Both the position numbers and the translations under genes were made by a program. This document shows, one piece after another, positions 8,770 to 17,129 of a stretch of 64,000 nt of DNA (within the stretch, counting starts at the first letter, position 1; each line of letters starts with the position of its first letter). The notes beneath the pieces were generated by a model, which was not told where the DNA came from, made no database searches, and worked only from the letters and a program-made list of their open reading frames with translations. The stretch is from Lacisediminihabitans profunda (GTDB lineage Bacteria > Actinomycetota > Actinomycetes > Actinomycetales > Microbacteriaceae). The stretch spans positions 434,001-498,000 of the forward strand of contig NZ_VRMG01000005.1 in NCBI RefSeq assembly GCF_008040105.1, in the 5' to 3' direction.

Positions 8770-10206
8770 CTACCGAACCGCGGTCACTGGTCTGCGCGTT
8801 GTCCGTATCCTTGCTCTTCCGGGCAAGGCGAACGAAAGCACGACCGCCATGAAGGTGAAGCCGATAGACCACCAGAACGCTTCGTCGAACGCGGAAGAGA
8901 CCGACCGGGTGCTTGCGGCGACATGTGCGAGGGCGCCATCGAGGATGACGGCGAGGAGCGCGACGCCGAATGAGCCGCCAACTTGCTGGGCGATGCGGGT
9001 GATGATGCTCGCGTGTGCCACATCCGATCGGTCGAGTCCGACGAAGGCGGCGGTCATGAGTGGGATGGTGACTGCGCCGAGCCCGAAACCGCGGACGAGG
9101 AGTGCGGCCATCAGGATCCAATCGTTGGTGCTCGCGGTGGCAAACGCAAAGGGCACGGTTGCGACGCCGACGATTGCGAAGCCGATCAGAGTGACCCACT
9201 TGGCTCCGAGGGTGTCGGTCAACCGACCGGCGAGCGACCGGCTGAAGAAGGTGCCGATGCCCTGCGGCACGAGCAGAAGGCCTGCACCGAGCGCGTCGAC
9301 GCCGCGGACTTGCTGGAAGTACAGCGGCAGCAGCAGCATCGCTCCGTACAAGGCCGCGCCGGAGAGGAACAGCAGGGCGGATGCTGACGCCACGGCGCGG
9401 TGGGTGAAGAGGCGAATATCAACCAGGGCGCTGTCACCACGCCGCAGCGCATGGATCACGAAGGTGAGCAGCAGCGCAGCGCCGGCCAACAGCGGCCCGT
9501 AGACATCCGGCCGGGCGAATCCATTCGTGTTGCTGGCATTGGAGAGCCCGTAGAGGATTCCGACGATGCCCGGGGAGAGGGCGATGAATCCCAGCACATC
9601 GAGCGGTCGTTGCGCCATCCTCGGGTCGGTGGGCAGCATCTTCCAGGCCAGAAGGAACCCGACTACGCAGAAGGGAATGTTGACGTAGAACAACCATCGC
9701 CAGTCGAGCCAGTTCAGGATCACCCCGCCCAGGACCGGGCCGAGGATCGGCCCAAGCACCGCGGGCAGGCTGACCACCGACATCGTCCGTCCCAGCGACT
9801 TGCCGGCCGCGGCCTGCATCACCAGCGTCGTCATGAGGGGCAGCATCAGTCCGCCGCCAACTCCCTGAACGATCCGGAAACCGATCAGGCTCGGCGCGCT
9901 CCAGGCCAGGCTGGAGCCGATCGAACCGGCCAAAAAAACCATCAGGGCGAACATCCAGAGCAGCTTGCCGCCGAAGCGGTTCTGAGCCCAACTCACCAGC
10001 GGAATCGTAACGCCGAGTGCCAGCAGATACCCTGTGCTCACCCACTGGATTGTCGCCACAGAGGAGTGCAGCTGGATGGCGAGGGTGTGCAGGGCCACGC
10101 TCACGATGGTCGTGTCGAAAACAACCGCCAAACCGCCGACGATGAGCACCATCGCGACCCGCATGACCTTCGGGTCGACCTTTTCCTTGGTTGGTGCGGT
10201 GCTCAT
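8770..10206 (-). CDS. MFS multidrug exporter, DHA2 (EmrB/QacA) type
   Basis: A 478-residue protein whose ATG at 10206 is preceded by GGAG with good spacing; the frame is open further upstream but that part is antisense to the TetR gene. Many hydrophobic helices fit the 14-helix DHA2 family. The signature VVFDTTIVSVALHTLA lies in helix 1. GYLLALGVTIPL and the long GIVQGVGGG-like motif C region (PAVLGPILGPVLGGVI) are also present. It is divergent from a TetR regulator, a standard arrangement for an inducible drug or metabolite pump. Substrate not predictable. Confidence 0.9.
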   Translation of the reverse strand: MSTAPTKEKVDPKVMRVAMVLIVGGLAVVFDTTIVSVALHTLAIQLHSSVATIQWVSTGYLLALGVTIPLVSWAQNRFGGKLLWMFALMVFLAGSIGSSLAWSAPSLIGFRIVQGVGGGLMLPLMTTLVMQAAAGKSLGRTMSVVSLPAVLGPILGPVLGGVILNWLDWRWLFYVNIPFCVVGFLLAWKMLPTDPRMAQRPLDVLGFIALSPGIVGILYGLSNASNTNGFARPDVYGPLLAGAALLLTFVIHALRRGDSALVDIRLFTHRAVASASALLFLSGAALYGAMLLLPLYFQQVRGVDALGAGLLLVPQGIGTFFSRSLAGRLTDTLGAKWVTLIGFAIVGVATVPFAFATASTNDWILMAALLVRGFGLGAVTIPLMTAAFVGLDRSDVAHASIITRIAQQVGGSFGVALLAVILDGALAHVAASTRSVSSAFDEAFWWSIGFTFMAVVLSFALPGRARIRTTRRPVTAVR

Positions 10207-10273
10207 GCTCTTCTCCAATAAGATACGAACTAGTACCTTGGGCCAAAGTATCACCGGGCTGTACGATACGCAA
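10207..10273. promoter_or_regulatory. Divergent promoter/operator region between MFS and TetR genes
   Basis: Only 67 bases separate the two starts. For tetR, TTGGGC (10238-10243) and TACGAT (10262-10267) are 18 bases apart and place the transcription start almost exactly on the GTG at 10274. The transcript is therefore probably leaderless, which fits the absence of a ribosome site. Inverted GTATC (10248-10252)/GATAC (10265-10269) half-sites lie over the same region and could be the repressor site. Confidence 0.5.
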
Positions 10274-10879
10274 GTGGATCTAGAGACTGAGAGCATTGCC
10301 AGGCGGCGCCGCGGCCGCGAGCTGGAGGACGCCCTGCTGGATGCCGCCTGGGCGCAGATGGTCTCGGGCGGGTACGGGGCGTTCACATTTGACGCCGTGG
10401 CTGAGCGAGCGGGCACGAGCAAGCCGGTGATCTACCGCCGCTGGCAGAATCGTCAAGAGTTGGTCGTCGCAGCCATAAAGCATTTCTTGACCCGTACCTC
10501 GCAGCCCATCCCGGACACGGGCAGTCTTCGCGGGGACGTGCTTGCCCTGCTGACGCAGGCCAACGAGACGCGTTCGACTATTGCTGCCGTCATAAGCGTG
10601 CAGCTTGCCGCCTATCACCAGGAGAGCGGAACGACGCCCGCCGAACTGCGCGAACAGATTCTCCGAGATCGCACCCTCGTGATGGAAACCATCGTGCGGC
10701 GAGCCATCGAACGCGGTGAAATTAGCACCGCGCGGGTGACTCCTCGAATCATTGCCCTGCCGCTCGATCTTTTCCGCCACGAAGCGCTGATGACGCTCAA
10801 GGCCATCCCTGCCGAAACCATGATCGAGATCGTCGACACCATCTTTCTCCCCCTCATCAATCAGGGGTCCACGCCGTGA
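10274..10879 (+). CDS. TetR family transcriptional regulator
   Basis: A 201-residue protein from GTG 10274. The N-terminal helix-turn-helix is clear: RGRELEDALLDAAWAQ, then FTFDAVAERAGTSKPVIYRRWQNRQELVVAA. The C-terminal ligand domain resembles TetR_C_16/AcrR-like sequences and ends with a run of hydrophobic helices. It presumably represses the divergent MFS exporter and itself. The open frame extends upstream, but that part is antisense to the exporter and out of keeping with the family's length. Confidence 0.88.
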   Translation: MDLETESIARRRRGRELEDALLDAAWAQMVSGGYGAFTFDAVAERAGTSKPVIYRRWQNRQELVVAAIKHFLTRTSQPIPDTGSLRGDVLALLTQANETRSTIAAVISVQLAAYHQESGTTPAELREQILRDRTLVMETIVRRAIERGEISTARVTPRIIALPLDLFRHEALMTLKAIPAETMIEIVDTIFLPLINQGSTP

Positions 10880-10959
10880 GCGAATTCGGCCAGGCCGCCA
10901 TCTGGAGAATCCAGGACGCTGTTTGCTGAGGCGAATCCAGACCTGTCCGGCGCCCTCAA

Positions 10960-11109
10960 GATGCGAAGGTCGCTGGTGAGTTCCGCGGCGGGATTCAGAC
11001 TTTCGAGATCGACCGGCTGGCCCAGACACGGCTGGAAGCGACGATGCACGACTTCGAACCCACCGCCGAAATCGCTCACGCTCTGCGGAAGCGTGGGTCT
11101 GCAATGTAA
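10960..11109 (+). pseudogene. 3' remnant of an unidentified gene
   Basis: From 10960 to the TAA at 11107-11109 the frame reads as convincing protein (EFRGGIQTFEIDRL then AQTRLEATMHDFEPTAEIAH) ending ALRKRGSAM. No start or ribosome site is present. Just upstream, about 10917-10960, another frame continues in the same style (LFAEANPDLSGALK), as if a single-base frameshift divides them. Family not recognised. This looks like decayed coding DNA inside the island. Confidence 0.35.
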
Positions 11110-11281
11110 TTCAAGAGGCACTGCGCATCTGATCGGATCTCTACCCGCACCGCACGGGGCTTGACCGATTCGGAACCTCCAACAACCCCGGGGCAATTCA
11201 CAACGACAATCACTGAGAACCGCCAAAAACTCAGAGCGACGCCTTTGACGATCGTGAGCATCGTTCCCTGAGCGGCCGCAG

Positions 11282-12073
11282 CTACGGAATGTGAACTCCC
11301 GAATCCTCGCCGTGAACGTCTTCAGGCGGAAGCATCGAAAATTCGTGTTCTTGAACGGTCACGAGTTGTTGAGCGATGATGTCTGCGATGGTGTTGGCCC
11401 ACTCTCGGTAGGTTCGGCCGTCGCGTACTTTCGGGGCGTTTGTCGTTTCCAGGCCGGCCAAAGGGACGTATGTTGCGCTGAGTGCGGAGTTGCAAACTCG
11501 AATCGTCGTGCTGTTCATCTGCCGGGCATGGGCGGCGACGATCATGCCGATTCGTGTCTCAAAGCCAGGCACTGATTCGATCGGGGGGATGCCGGTCACA
11601 AAGGTAGGTAATGGGGGCGACGATCTCTGGCAGATGTAGCTAAGTATCTCAGAGAGTCGGTTCTGCCATTTCGCCAGTGGAATCAACCTGACGGCGTCGT
11701 TTGCGCCGAGTATGAAAACGATCGCATCGAAACGGGATACGTCGATCTTGCACAATATCGGCAGTGCGTTTCGTGCGGTGATCCCCATGTCGGCGACGAG
11801 TTCGACCGTGGTTCCGCGTCCGGTCCTGCGAGATAATGCGCGGCCGAGCGAGCCAGGTAGGGCAATTTCGTTTGTCACCACACCCCACCCGACTGCTGGA
11901 CCGGAACCGAAGATCAGCACTCTGTAAGGCTCGAGACCGGTGATGGAGATTGTCGTCGCGTCGCGTGGACGCGGTGTCCATTGATTGTTGTTTGCCTGCT
12001 GAAAAGCCAACCAAACTCGCATGATCAGGGCCAGAAGGAGGCGACGTCGGGGAGACAACCTATTCCCGCTCAT
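11282..12073 (-). CDS. SGNH/GDSL-type hydrolase family protein
   Basis: A 263-residue protein from ATG 12073. After a short basic and hydrophobic N-terminus (RRRLLLALIMRVWLAF) comes the first SGNH block in altered form (VLIFGSGPAVGWGV). ELVADMGITA carries the conserved Gly region, and VFILGANDAVRL gives the Gly-x-Asn block. The usual C-terminal Asp-x-x-His block appears as VRDGRTYREWA, with no histidine where the catalytic one is expected, so activity is uncertain. Base composition is lower in GC than the core genome. It points towards the inside of the gene-debris region. Confidence 0.65.
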   Translation of the reverse strand: MSGNRLSPRRRLLLALIMRVWLAFQQANNNQWTPRPRDATTISITGLEPYRVLIFGSGPAVGWGVVTNEIALPGSLGRALSRRTGRGTTVELVADMGITARNALPILCKIDVSRFDAIVFILGANDAVRLIPLAKWQNRLSEILSYICQRSSPPLPTFVTGIPPIESVPGFETRIGMIVAAHARQMNSTTIRVCNSALSATYVPLAGLETTNAPKVRDGRTYREWANTIADIIAQQLVTVQEHEFSMLPPEDVHGEDSGVHIP

Positions 12074-12218
12074 ACGACGGAGAGTGCGGTGGGAATGTGC
12101 GCGGCAGATTCACCGAGCCTCCGGGAGCACCACATGTGATCGACTCTCTTCGCGGTTCATGGGGCCTTTTCGCTTTGCCGGCGAACTCTGCTGACGAGCG
12201 CCCTCCGGACCGGCCCTG

Positions 12219-13004
12219 TCAGCCATTGTTAGGGGGGACTGTTCGCCGGGTCGCGCTCATCGCGGCACCCTGAACTGACGGTCTGACTATGGAGAGACCT
12301 GCCTCCTCGGCGATCAGCGCTGCGGCCGCCCAATCGTATTCGTACAGATCGGATTCATGGAATGCGTCGAGTGTTCCTTCGGCAACGCAACAGATTTCTA
12401 GAGCTGCCGACCCAAATCTTCTTAGGTCCGAAAACGTCGTCATGAGTTCCGGTAACTGCGCGTATTGATTTTCGCGCACGGTTCGCGAGTACGAAAATCC
12501 GGTTCCGAGGAGACGACTCGCTCTGCCCGGCGGCGGGCCACTAATGCGCACGGCGTCGCGGCCGCCGCGCGACATCCAGGCGCCGCCCCCGAGCGAGGCG
12601 AAATAGGTCACTCCTAGGGCTGGAGCGACGACAGCGCCTACGAGCCACTTGCCCGTTGACGTTGAACAGGCGGCTACTGACGTGCAGTAGAACGGCAAGC
12701 CGCGAATGTAGTTGGTGGTTCCGTCGAGTGGGTCGATACTCCAGCGGACCGTAGCGCGGGCGCCGGGGGAGTCTGGCAATTCCTCTCCACTGACGAGGTC
12801 ATCTGGACGTCTCGTCGCGATTGCGTTCCGAACTCGATGTTCTGCCGCGACGTCAACGTCGGTGACGAGATTGCCGATTTCGCCCTTGGTGTGAGTCTCA
12901 AAGGGCTCCCCAGACTGAGCTGTGAGTTCCTCCGCACCAGCGGTCGCGGCAGTGATCGCGATCTGCAGCAGATCCGCTAGCTTCGGCAGCGGTTCTAACG
13001 ACAT
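12219..13004 (-). CDS. Inositol monophosphatase family phosphatase
   Basis: About 261 residues from ATG 13004 (GTG 13007 is the base-adjacent alternative). The metal-binding signatures of the IMPase/FBPase superfamily are present: GEE at about residue 74, WSIDPLDGTTNYIRG at about 87-102, and the C-terminal YEYDWAAAALIAEEAG. It starts within 12 bases of the end of the BtpA-like gene and so belongs to the same operon. A role in dephosphorylating a sugar or polyol phosphate within this locus is inference; inositol itself is not indicated. Confidence 0.85.
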   Translation of the reverse strand: MSLEPLPKLADLLQIAITAATAGAEELTAQSGEPFETHTKGEIGNLVTDVDVAAEHRVRNAIATRRPDDLVSGEELPDSPGARATVRWSIDPLDGTTNYIRGLPFYCTSVAACSTSTGKWLVGAVVAPALGVTYFASLGGGAWMSRGGRDAVRISGPPPGRASRLLGTGFSYSRTVRENQYAQLPELMTTFSDLRRFGSAALEICCVAEGTLDAFHESDLYEYDWAAAALIAEEAGLSIVRPSVQGAAMSATRRTVPPNNG

Positions 13005-13013
13005 CACTGTTGT

Positions 13014-13832
13014 TCAGTGGAGTGTGGACCGGAACGCGCGGGCTTCTGACATGAGCTCCTCAACACGTGACTTCTCGACCCTGTTCTCGAACACGCCGTC
13101 CTTCTTGAAGTAAGTGCCTACAATGGCGCCGTCGGCGACACTGAGTTGCTCCGCCACGTTGTGCGCGCGGACGCCGGTGTTCACGAAGACGGGAACAGTG
13201 CCCGCTGCGGCCTTGACGAGCGCGAGTGACTGCGAATCGGTTGGTGCTCCGGCTGTCAGTCCTGAGACGCACAGCGCATCCGGCAGAGTGGCGAAGACGG
13301 TGGTCTGGGCGATAGAGGCCAGATCCCGTCCCGAGAGATAGGTCGCGGATTCGGGCACGATGTTGAAAAAGAGTTTGACGTCGGAACCCCCGATGCGTGC
13401 CCGGTGCCTGGCCACCTCTCCGATGTTCGTGTTCCACAGGCCGAAGTCACTGGCATATACGCCGGTGAAGATTTCACGAACGAATTTGGCACCGGTGGCC
13501 ACGGCGAGGTCGATCGAGGCGCGCCCGTCCCAGAGCACGTTCACTCCGAATGGCACCTGAATATCAGGGAGCAGTTGGCCAATGATGCGTGCCATGGTGA
13601 TCGCGGTGATCGGTTCTGTTTCGGTCAGGTAAGGCAGGCTGAATTCGTTGGAGATCATGATCCCGTCGACGCCACCACCCTGGAGAGCATCGAGTTCCTC
13701 CTTCGCGCGTTCAATGACGGCAGTGAGACCTGTTCGGCTGTCGAAACCCGGATCACCGGGCAGCGCGGTGAGGTGGAGCATCGCGATGACTGGTTTCTGG
13801 GGGGCAAACATTTCGTCCAGCCAGTTGCTCAT
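13014..13832 (-). CDS. BtpA/SgcQ family TIM-barrel protein
   Basis: A 272-residue protein from ATG 13832. VIAMLHLTALPGDP near the N-terminus, GGVDGIMISNEFSLPY, and the C-terminal VFVNTGVRAHNVAEQLSVADGAIVGTYFKKDG match the BtpA family. That family includes cyanobacterial BtpA (photosystem I biogenesis) and E. coli SgcQ of a sugar operon. The reaction is not established for the family. Here it is divergent from a DeoR gene and upstream of a phosphatase, so a role in sugar-phosphate metabolism is more likely than photosynthesis. Confidence 0.85.
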   Translation of the reverse strand: MSNWLDEMFAPQKPVIAMLHLTALPGDPGFDSRTGLTAVIERAKEELDALQGGGVDGIMISNEFSLPYLTETEPITAITMARIIGQLLPDIQVPFGVNVLWDGRASIDLAVATGAKFVREIFTGVYASDFGLWNTNIGEVARHRARIGGSDVKLFFNIVPESATYLSGRDLASIAQTTVFATLPDALCVSGLTAGAPTDSQSLALVKAAAGTVPVFVNTGVRAHNVAEQLSVADGAIVGTYFKKDGVFENRVEKSRVEELMSEARAFRSTLH

Positions 13833-13990
13833 GTCAGTGCCTTTCGTAGAGTTTCGCGTCCGCCGTATCTTTTGGGGGACGCATTCGTTATGTTAGTGTT
13901 TCACATCGTTCGTCGTCAATCTGATGACAATTTACACTTCTGAAACAAAAATAGTGTGAAGATGTAACAACTTGACCTTAGGGTGTAGCT
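13833..13990. promoter_or_regulatory. AT-rich divergent promoter/operator of the sugar locus
   Basis: The 158-base gap between btpA-like and deoR genes is strikingly AT-rich for this window. It contains inverted half-sites ACATC (13903-13907) and GATGT (13961-13965), and another pair ACACT (13934-13938) / AGTGT (13953-13957). These are candidate binding sites for the adjacent DeoR repressor, controlling both operons. Confidence 0.45.
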
Positions 13991-14791
13991 ATGGAAGCTA
14001 AAACGCGGCGGGCGTTGATCGAGACTCGTGTGCTCGCCACTGGTGAGATCGATTTCGTGTCGCTGGCCTCTGAGTTCGGGGTTTCAGAGATGACCATTCG
14101 GCGCGACGTAGACAATCTTGAAAACAAGGGGGTTGTCAGGCGAATCGTCGGCGGGGCGATCGCCCTGGTCGGTAAGTCCTCTGAGCCGCCGTTCGAAGCG
14201 CGCTCCGCTGCTGCGGCGATTGTGAAAGTTCGTCTGGCTGAGGCCGCGGTCCAACTCCTGCAACCGCACGAAACCGTCATTTTGGACAGTGGCAGCACCG
14301 TCCTCGCAGTCGCCAGAGCGATCAAGGGTCGTGGACTGGGATTGACCATCGTCACTCCAAGCATCCTCGTGGCGATTGAGCTCGCTGACGAACCGGACAC
14401 CACAGTCCTTTTGACCGGCGGTCTCGTGCGTCCCGGGGAGCTCAGCCTGATTGGCGCCGAGACGCAAGAGACTTTCGCGCGTTACAACTGCGACACCTAC
14501 GTAATGGGCATCGCCGGCGTGGACATGGATCGGGGGGTCTCTGAGTATCACCGCGAGGAAGGCAACGTCAAGAAGGCAGCCGCGAAATCGGCTGATCGCG
14601 TGATCGTCGTTGCCGACCAGACGAAACTGGGTCGCGTCCAGCTGATGAGCGTGGCTCCCCTCAGTGCGATCGGCGTGTTGGTGACAGACGGTGATCCAGC
14701 GGATCCAACCCTCGTCGCGGCAACGAACGCCGGCGTCGAGGTCGTGTGCGTTCGCAACTCAACGACGACGAGCCAGGGGAAGATGAAATGA
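13991..14791 (+). CDS. DeoR/GlpR family transcriptional regulator
   Basis: A 266-residue protein from ATG 13991. The N-terminal winged helix-turn-helix is typical of the family (VSLASEFGVSEMTIRRDVDNL, then GVVRRIVGGA). The C-terminal DeoRC sensor has the sugar-phosphate loop LDSGSTVLAVARAI and later DQTKLGRV. DeoR proteins normally respond to phosphorylated sugars. Its stop overlaps the kinase start by ATGA (14788-14791), placing it first in the kinase-SDR-ABC operon. Confidence 0.92.
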   Translation: MEAKTRRALIETRVLATGEIDFVSLASEFGVSEMTIRRDVDNLENKGVVRRIVGGAIALVGKSSEPPFEARSAAAAIVKVRLAEAAVQLLQPHETVILDSGSTVLAVARAIKGRGLGLTIVTPSILVAIELADEPDTTVLLTGGLVRPGELSLIGAETQETFARYNCDTYVMGIAGVDMDRGVSEYHREEGNVKKAAAKSADRVIVVADQTKLGRVQLMSVAPLSAIGVLVTDGDPADPTLVAATNAGVEVVCVRNSTTTSQGKMK

Positions 14792-16272
14792 GCCGATACA
14801 CGATTGGCATCGACCTCGGTACGACTGGCACGAAGACCATCCTGCTCGACACGGAAGCGGGCATTGTGGCCCAGGCATCGCGCGAGTCTGCCCTCTATTC
14901 ACCGCGACCAGGTTTCGCCGAGGCCGACCCGGCTCAGTGGCTACGCAACGTACAGGAATCGATCCGACAGGTCGTTGTCGAGGCGGGCATCAGCCCCCGG
15001 GATGTCGTCGCAATTTCTGCTTCCGGCATGGTTCCCGCCGTGATCCCGGTTGACCGGGCTGGGCGACCGCTCCGCCGGGCAATCCTGCAGAACGACGCCC
15101 GTGCCACCGTCGAGATTGGCGAGCTGACCGAATTGCTCGCAGTCATCGATCTGGTCGCCCTTACTGGCTCGGCACTCACTCAGCAATCCGTTGCTCCAAC
15201 AGCAGCATGGATTCAGGCCAACGAGCCGGACGTATGGGCCAAAACCACGCACTTGATGGGCTCGTATGACTGGATCCTGCTCGCTCTCGGAGCTCAACCC
15301 CATGTTGAGCTCAACTGGGCGCTCGAATCCGGGCTCTTCGGCCTCGACACGCAACCCCTGGCCAGCGTGCTCGACGCCGCAAAGGTCGAAAGAGACATTC
15401 TTCCCGCGGTGCTTTCTCCGGGGGATCGAGCAGGGGTGCTCAGCGCGACCGCAGCAAACGATTGTGGGCTGATTGCCGGTACAGCATTGATCGTCGGAGG
15501 AGCTGATCATGTACTCTCTGCGTTCGCTGCCGGAGTTGAGAAGGAGGGCGACTGGTTGGTCAAGCTCGGCGGTGCTGGCGACATTCTCGTAGCGAGTGAT
15601 CGCGTGATCGTCGATCCCCGTCTGTACCTGGACGCTCACCCTGTGCCCGGACGCTGGCTCCCCAACGGCTGCATGGCCACTAGTGGCAGCCTGATTCGCT
15701 GGTACCAGTCGCTTATCGGTGGCACGGACCTGCTGCGTCTCGATGAAGAGGCCGCCCTTCGACCGCCGGCGGACCTGCTGTGTCTTCCGTACTTCCTTGG
15801 CGAGAAGAGCCCCATCAACGACCCAGACCTCCGCGGTACGTTCGCCGGGCTCCACCTCGGGCACACCCGTGCAGATTTGTACCGTTCCGTTCTCGAGGCG
15901 ATTGCCTTCGGGTTCCGACACAATGCCGACGTGTTCCGAGAAATCGGCATGAAACTCGACCGGGTGATGATCACTAACGGCGGCAGCAAGTCCACCCTCT
16001 GGAAGCAGATTCACGCCGAGGTCCTCGGGACGGAAATGTACCCAGTCCTCGACCATCCGGGGGCATCGCTTGGCGCAGCGCTTATCGCAGCAGTCGGGGT
16101 CGGCGCGATCAGCAATTGGGAAGACACGAAACGTTTTCTCAGGCTTGGTGAGCCAGTTGTTCCGGACCCGGCAAAGGTCCTCATTTACGGCCAGGCCTAT
16201 CAGGAATGGCTCGCACTCGGGTCGGCAGTCGCGCCGATCTCCCACTCAATCGCAAGGAGAACACGATCATGA
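14788..16272 (+). CDS. FGGY family carbohydrate kinase (xylulokinase-like)
   Basis: A 494-residue protein from ATG 14788, preceded by AGGGGAAG. The N-terminal phosphate-binding loop IGIDLGTTGTKTILLDTE and the C-terminal GGSKSTLWKQIHAEVLGTEM / DHPGASLGAALIAAVG are FGGY signatures. The length fits xylulokinase or related ketose and polyol kinases. It probably phosphorylates the sugar produced or imported by the rest of the operon. Substrate within FGGY cannot be set from sequence alone. It ends with an ATGA overlap into the SDR gene. Confidence 0.9.
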   Translation: MSRYTIGIDLGTTGTKTILLDTEAGIVAQASRESALYSPRPGFAEADPAQWLRNVQESIRQVVVEAGISPRDVVAISASGMVPAVIPVDRAGRPLRRAILQNDARATVEIGELTELLAVIDLVALTGSALTQQSVAPTAAWIQANEPDVWAKTTHLMGSYDWILLALGAQPHVELNWALESGLFGLDTQPLASVLDAAKVERDILPAVLSPGDRAGVLSATAANDCGLIAGTALIVGGADHVLSAFAAGVEKEGDWLVKLGGAGDILVASDRVIVDPRLYLDAHPVPGRWLPNGCMATSGSLIRWYQSLIGGTDLLRLDEEAALRPPADLLCLPYFLGEKSPINDPDLRGTFAGLHLGHTRADLYRSVLEAIAFGFRHNADVFREIGMKLDRVMITNGGSKSTLWKQIHAEVLGTEMYPVLDHPGASLGAALIAAVGVGAISNWEDTKRFLRLGEPVVPDPAKVLIYGQAYQEWLALGSAVAPISHSIARRTRS

Positions 16273-17042
16273 CCAAGACCGTCGTAGTCACGGGGGCCGG
16301 GTCCGGAATCGGGCGCGCTATCGCGACCGTTCTGGCAGTCCGAGGGTGGCAAGTAGTGGTGTCGGACATCAATGAGGAGGCCGCAGAGGCAGCCTGCGCA
16401 GCTCTTGATGATTCGGCCGGCCAAAGGCATGAGTTTGCCCGGCTCAACGTGAGCGACCCCGGCGACGCTCAGCGGGTGGCCGACGACGTTGCCGATCGGC
16501 TTGGCCTTGATGCGTGGGTGAGTAACGCCGGTATCTCGTTCATGCAGAAGTTCCTCGACCTTCCGATCGAGCGCTACGACAAGACGCTGGAGATCAATCT
16601 CAAGGGGGTCTTCGTCTGTGGGCAGGCAGCAGCCCGCGCAATGGTGCGGACCAACCGCGCGGGTGCCATTGTGAACACCGCGTCGATGGCCGGCAAACAA
16701 GGAAAGGTTCCCTACCTCTCCGACTACGTCGCATCCAAGTTCGGTGTCGTCGGGCTCACCCAGGCGATGGCATTCGAACTCGCCGAACACAACATCATCG
16801 TGAACAGCGTGTGCCCCGGGTACGTCGAGACGCCCATGCAAGAGCGAGAGCTTGATTGGGAGGCGAGCCTGCGGGGGACCACTGCGGCAGGCGTGAAGCA
16901 ATCGTGGATCGACGACACACCCCTCGGGCGGCTTGAACAGCCCGAGGACGTTGCTCGAGTTGTGGCTTTCCTCCTCTCCGAGGATGCCCGATTCATGACC
17001 GGTGAATCGCTAGCCGTGAACGGCGGGGCATTCATGGACTAA
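16269..17042 (+). CDS. Short-chain dehydrogenase/reductase (sugar/polyol type)
   Basis: A 257-residue protein from ATG 16269, with AAGGAGA at 16254-16260. It has the cofactor motif TGAGSGIG, VSNAGIS, and catalytic Ser and Tyr-x3-Lys in NTASMAGKQG and YVASKFG. A PGYVETPM loop and the usual C-terminal MTGESLAVNGG complete the classical SDR layout. It overlaps the kinase stop by 4 bases. A plausible job is oxidising an imported polyol to the ketose used by the FGGY kinase. Confidence 0.92.
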   Translation: MTKTVVVTGAGSGIGRAIATVLAVRGWQVVVSDINEEAAEAACAALDDSAGQRHEFARLNVSDPGDAQRVADDVADRLGLDAWVSNAGISFMQKFLDLPIERYDKTLEINLKGVFVCGQAAARAMVRTNRAGAIVNTASMAGKQGKVPYLSDYVASKFGVVGLTQAMAFELAEHNIIVNSVCPGYVETPMQERELDWEASLRGTTAAGVKQSWIDDTPLGRLEQPEDVARVVAFLLSEDARFMTGESLAVNGGAFMD

Positions 17043-17129
17043 TGGCATGAGTATCCAAGACACAGCTACACGCAACGAGAACAACAACACGAAACCGAGA
17101 GTCGAATACCAAGAGAAAGGAAGGCACCT

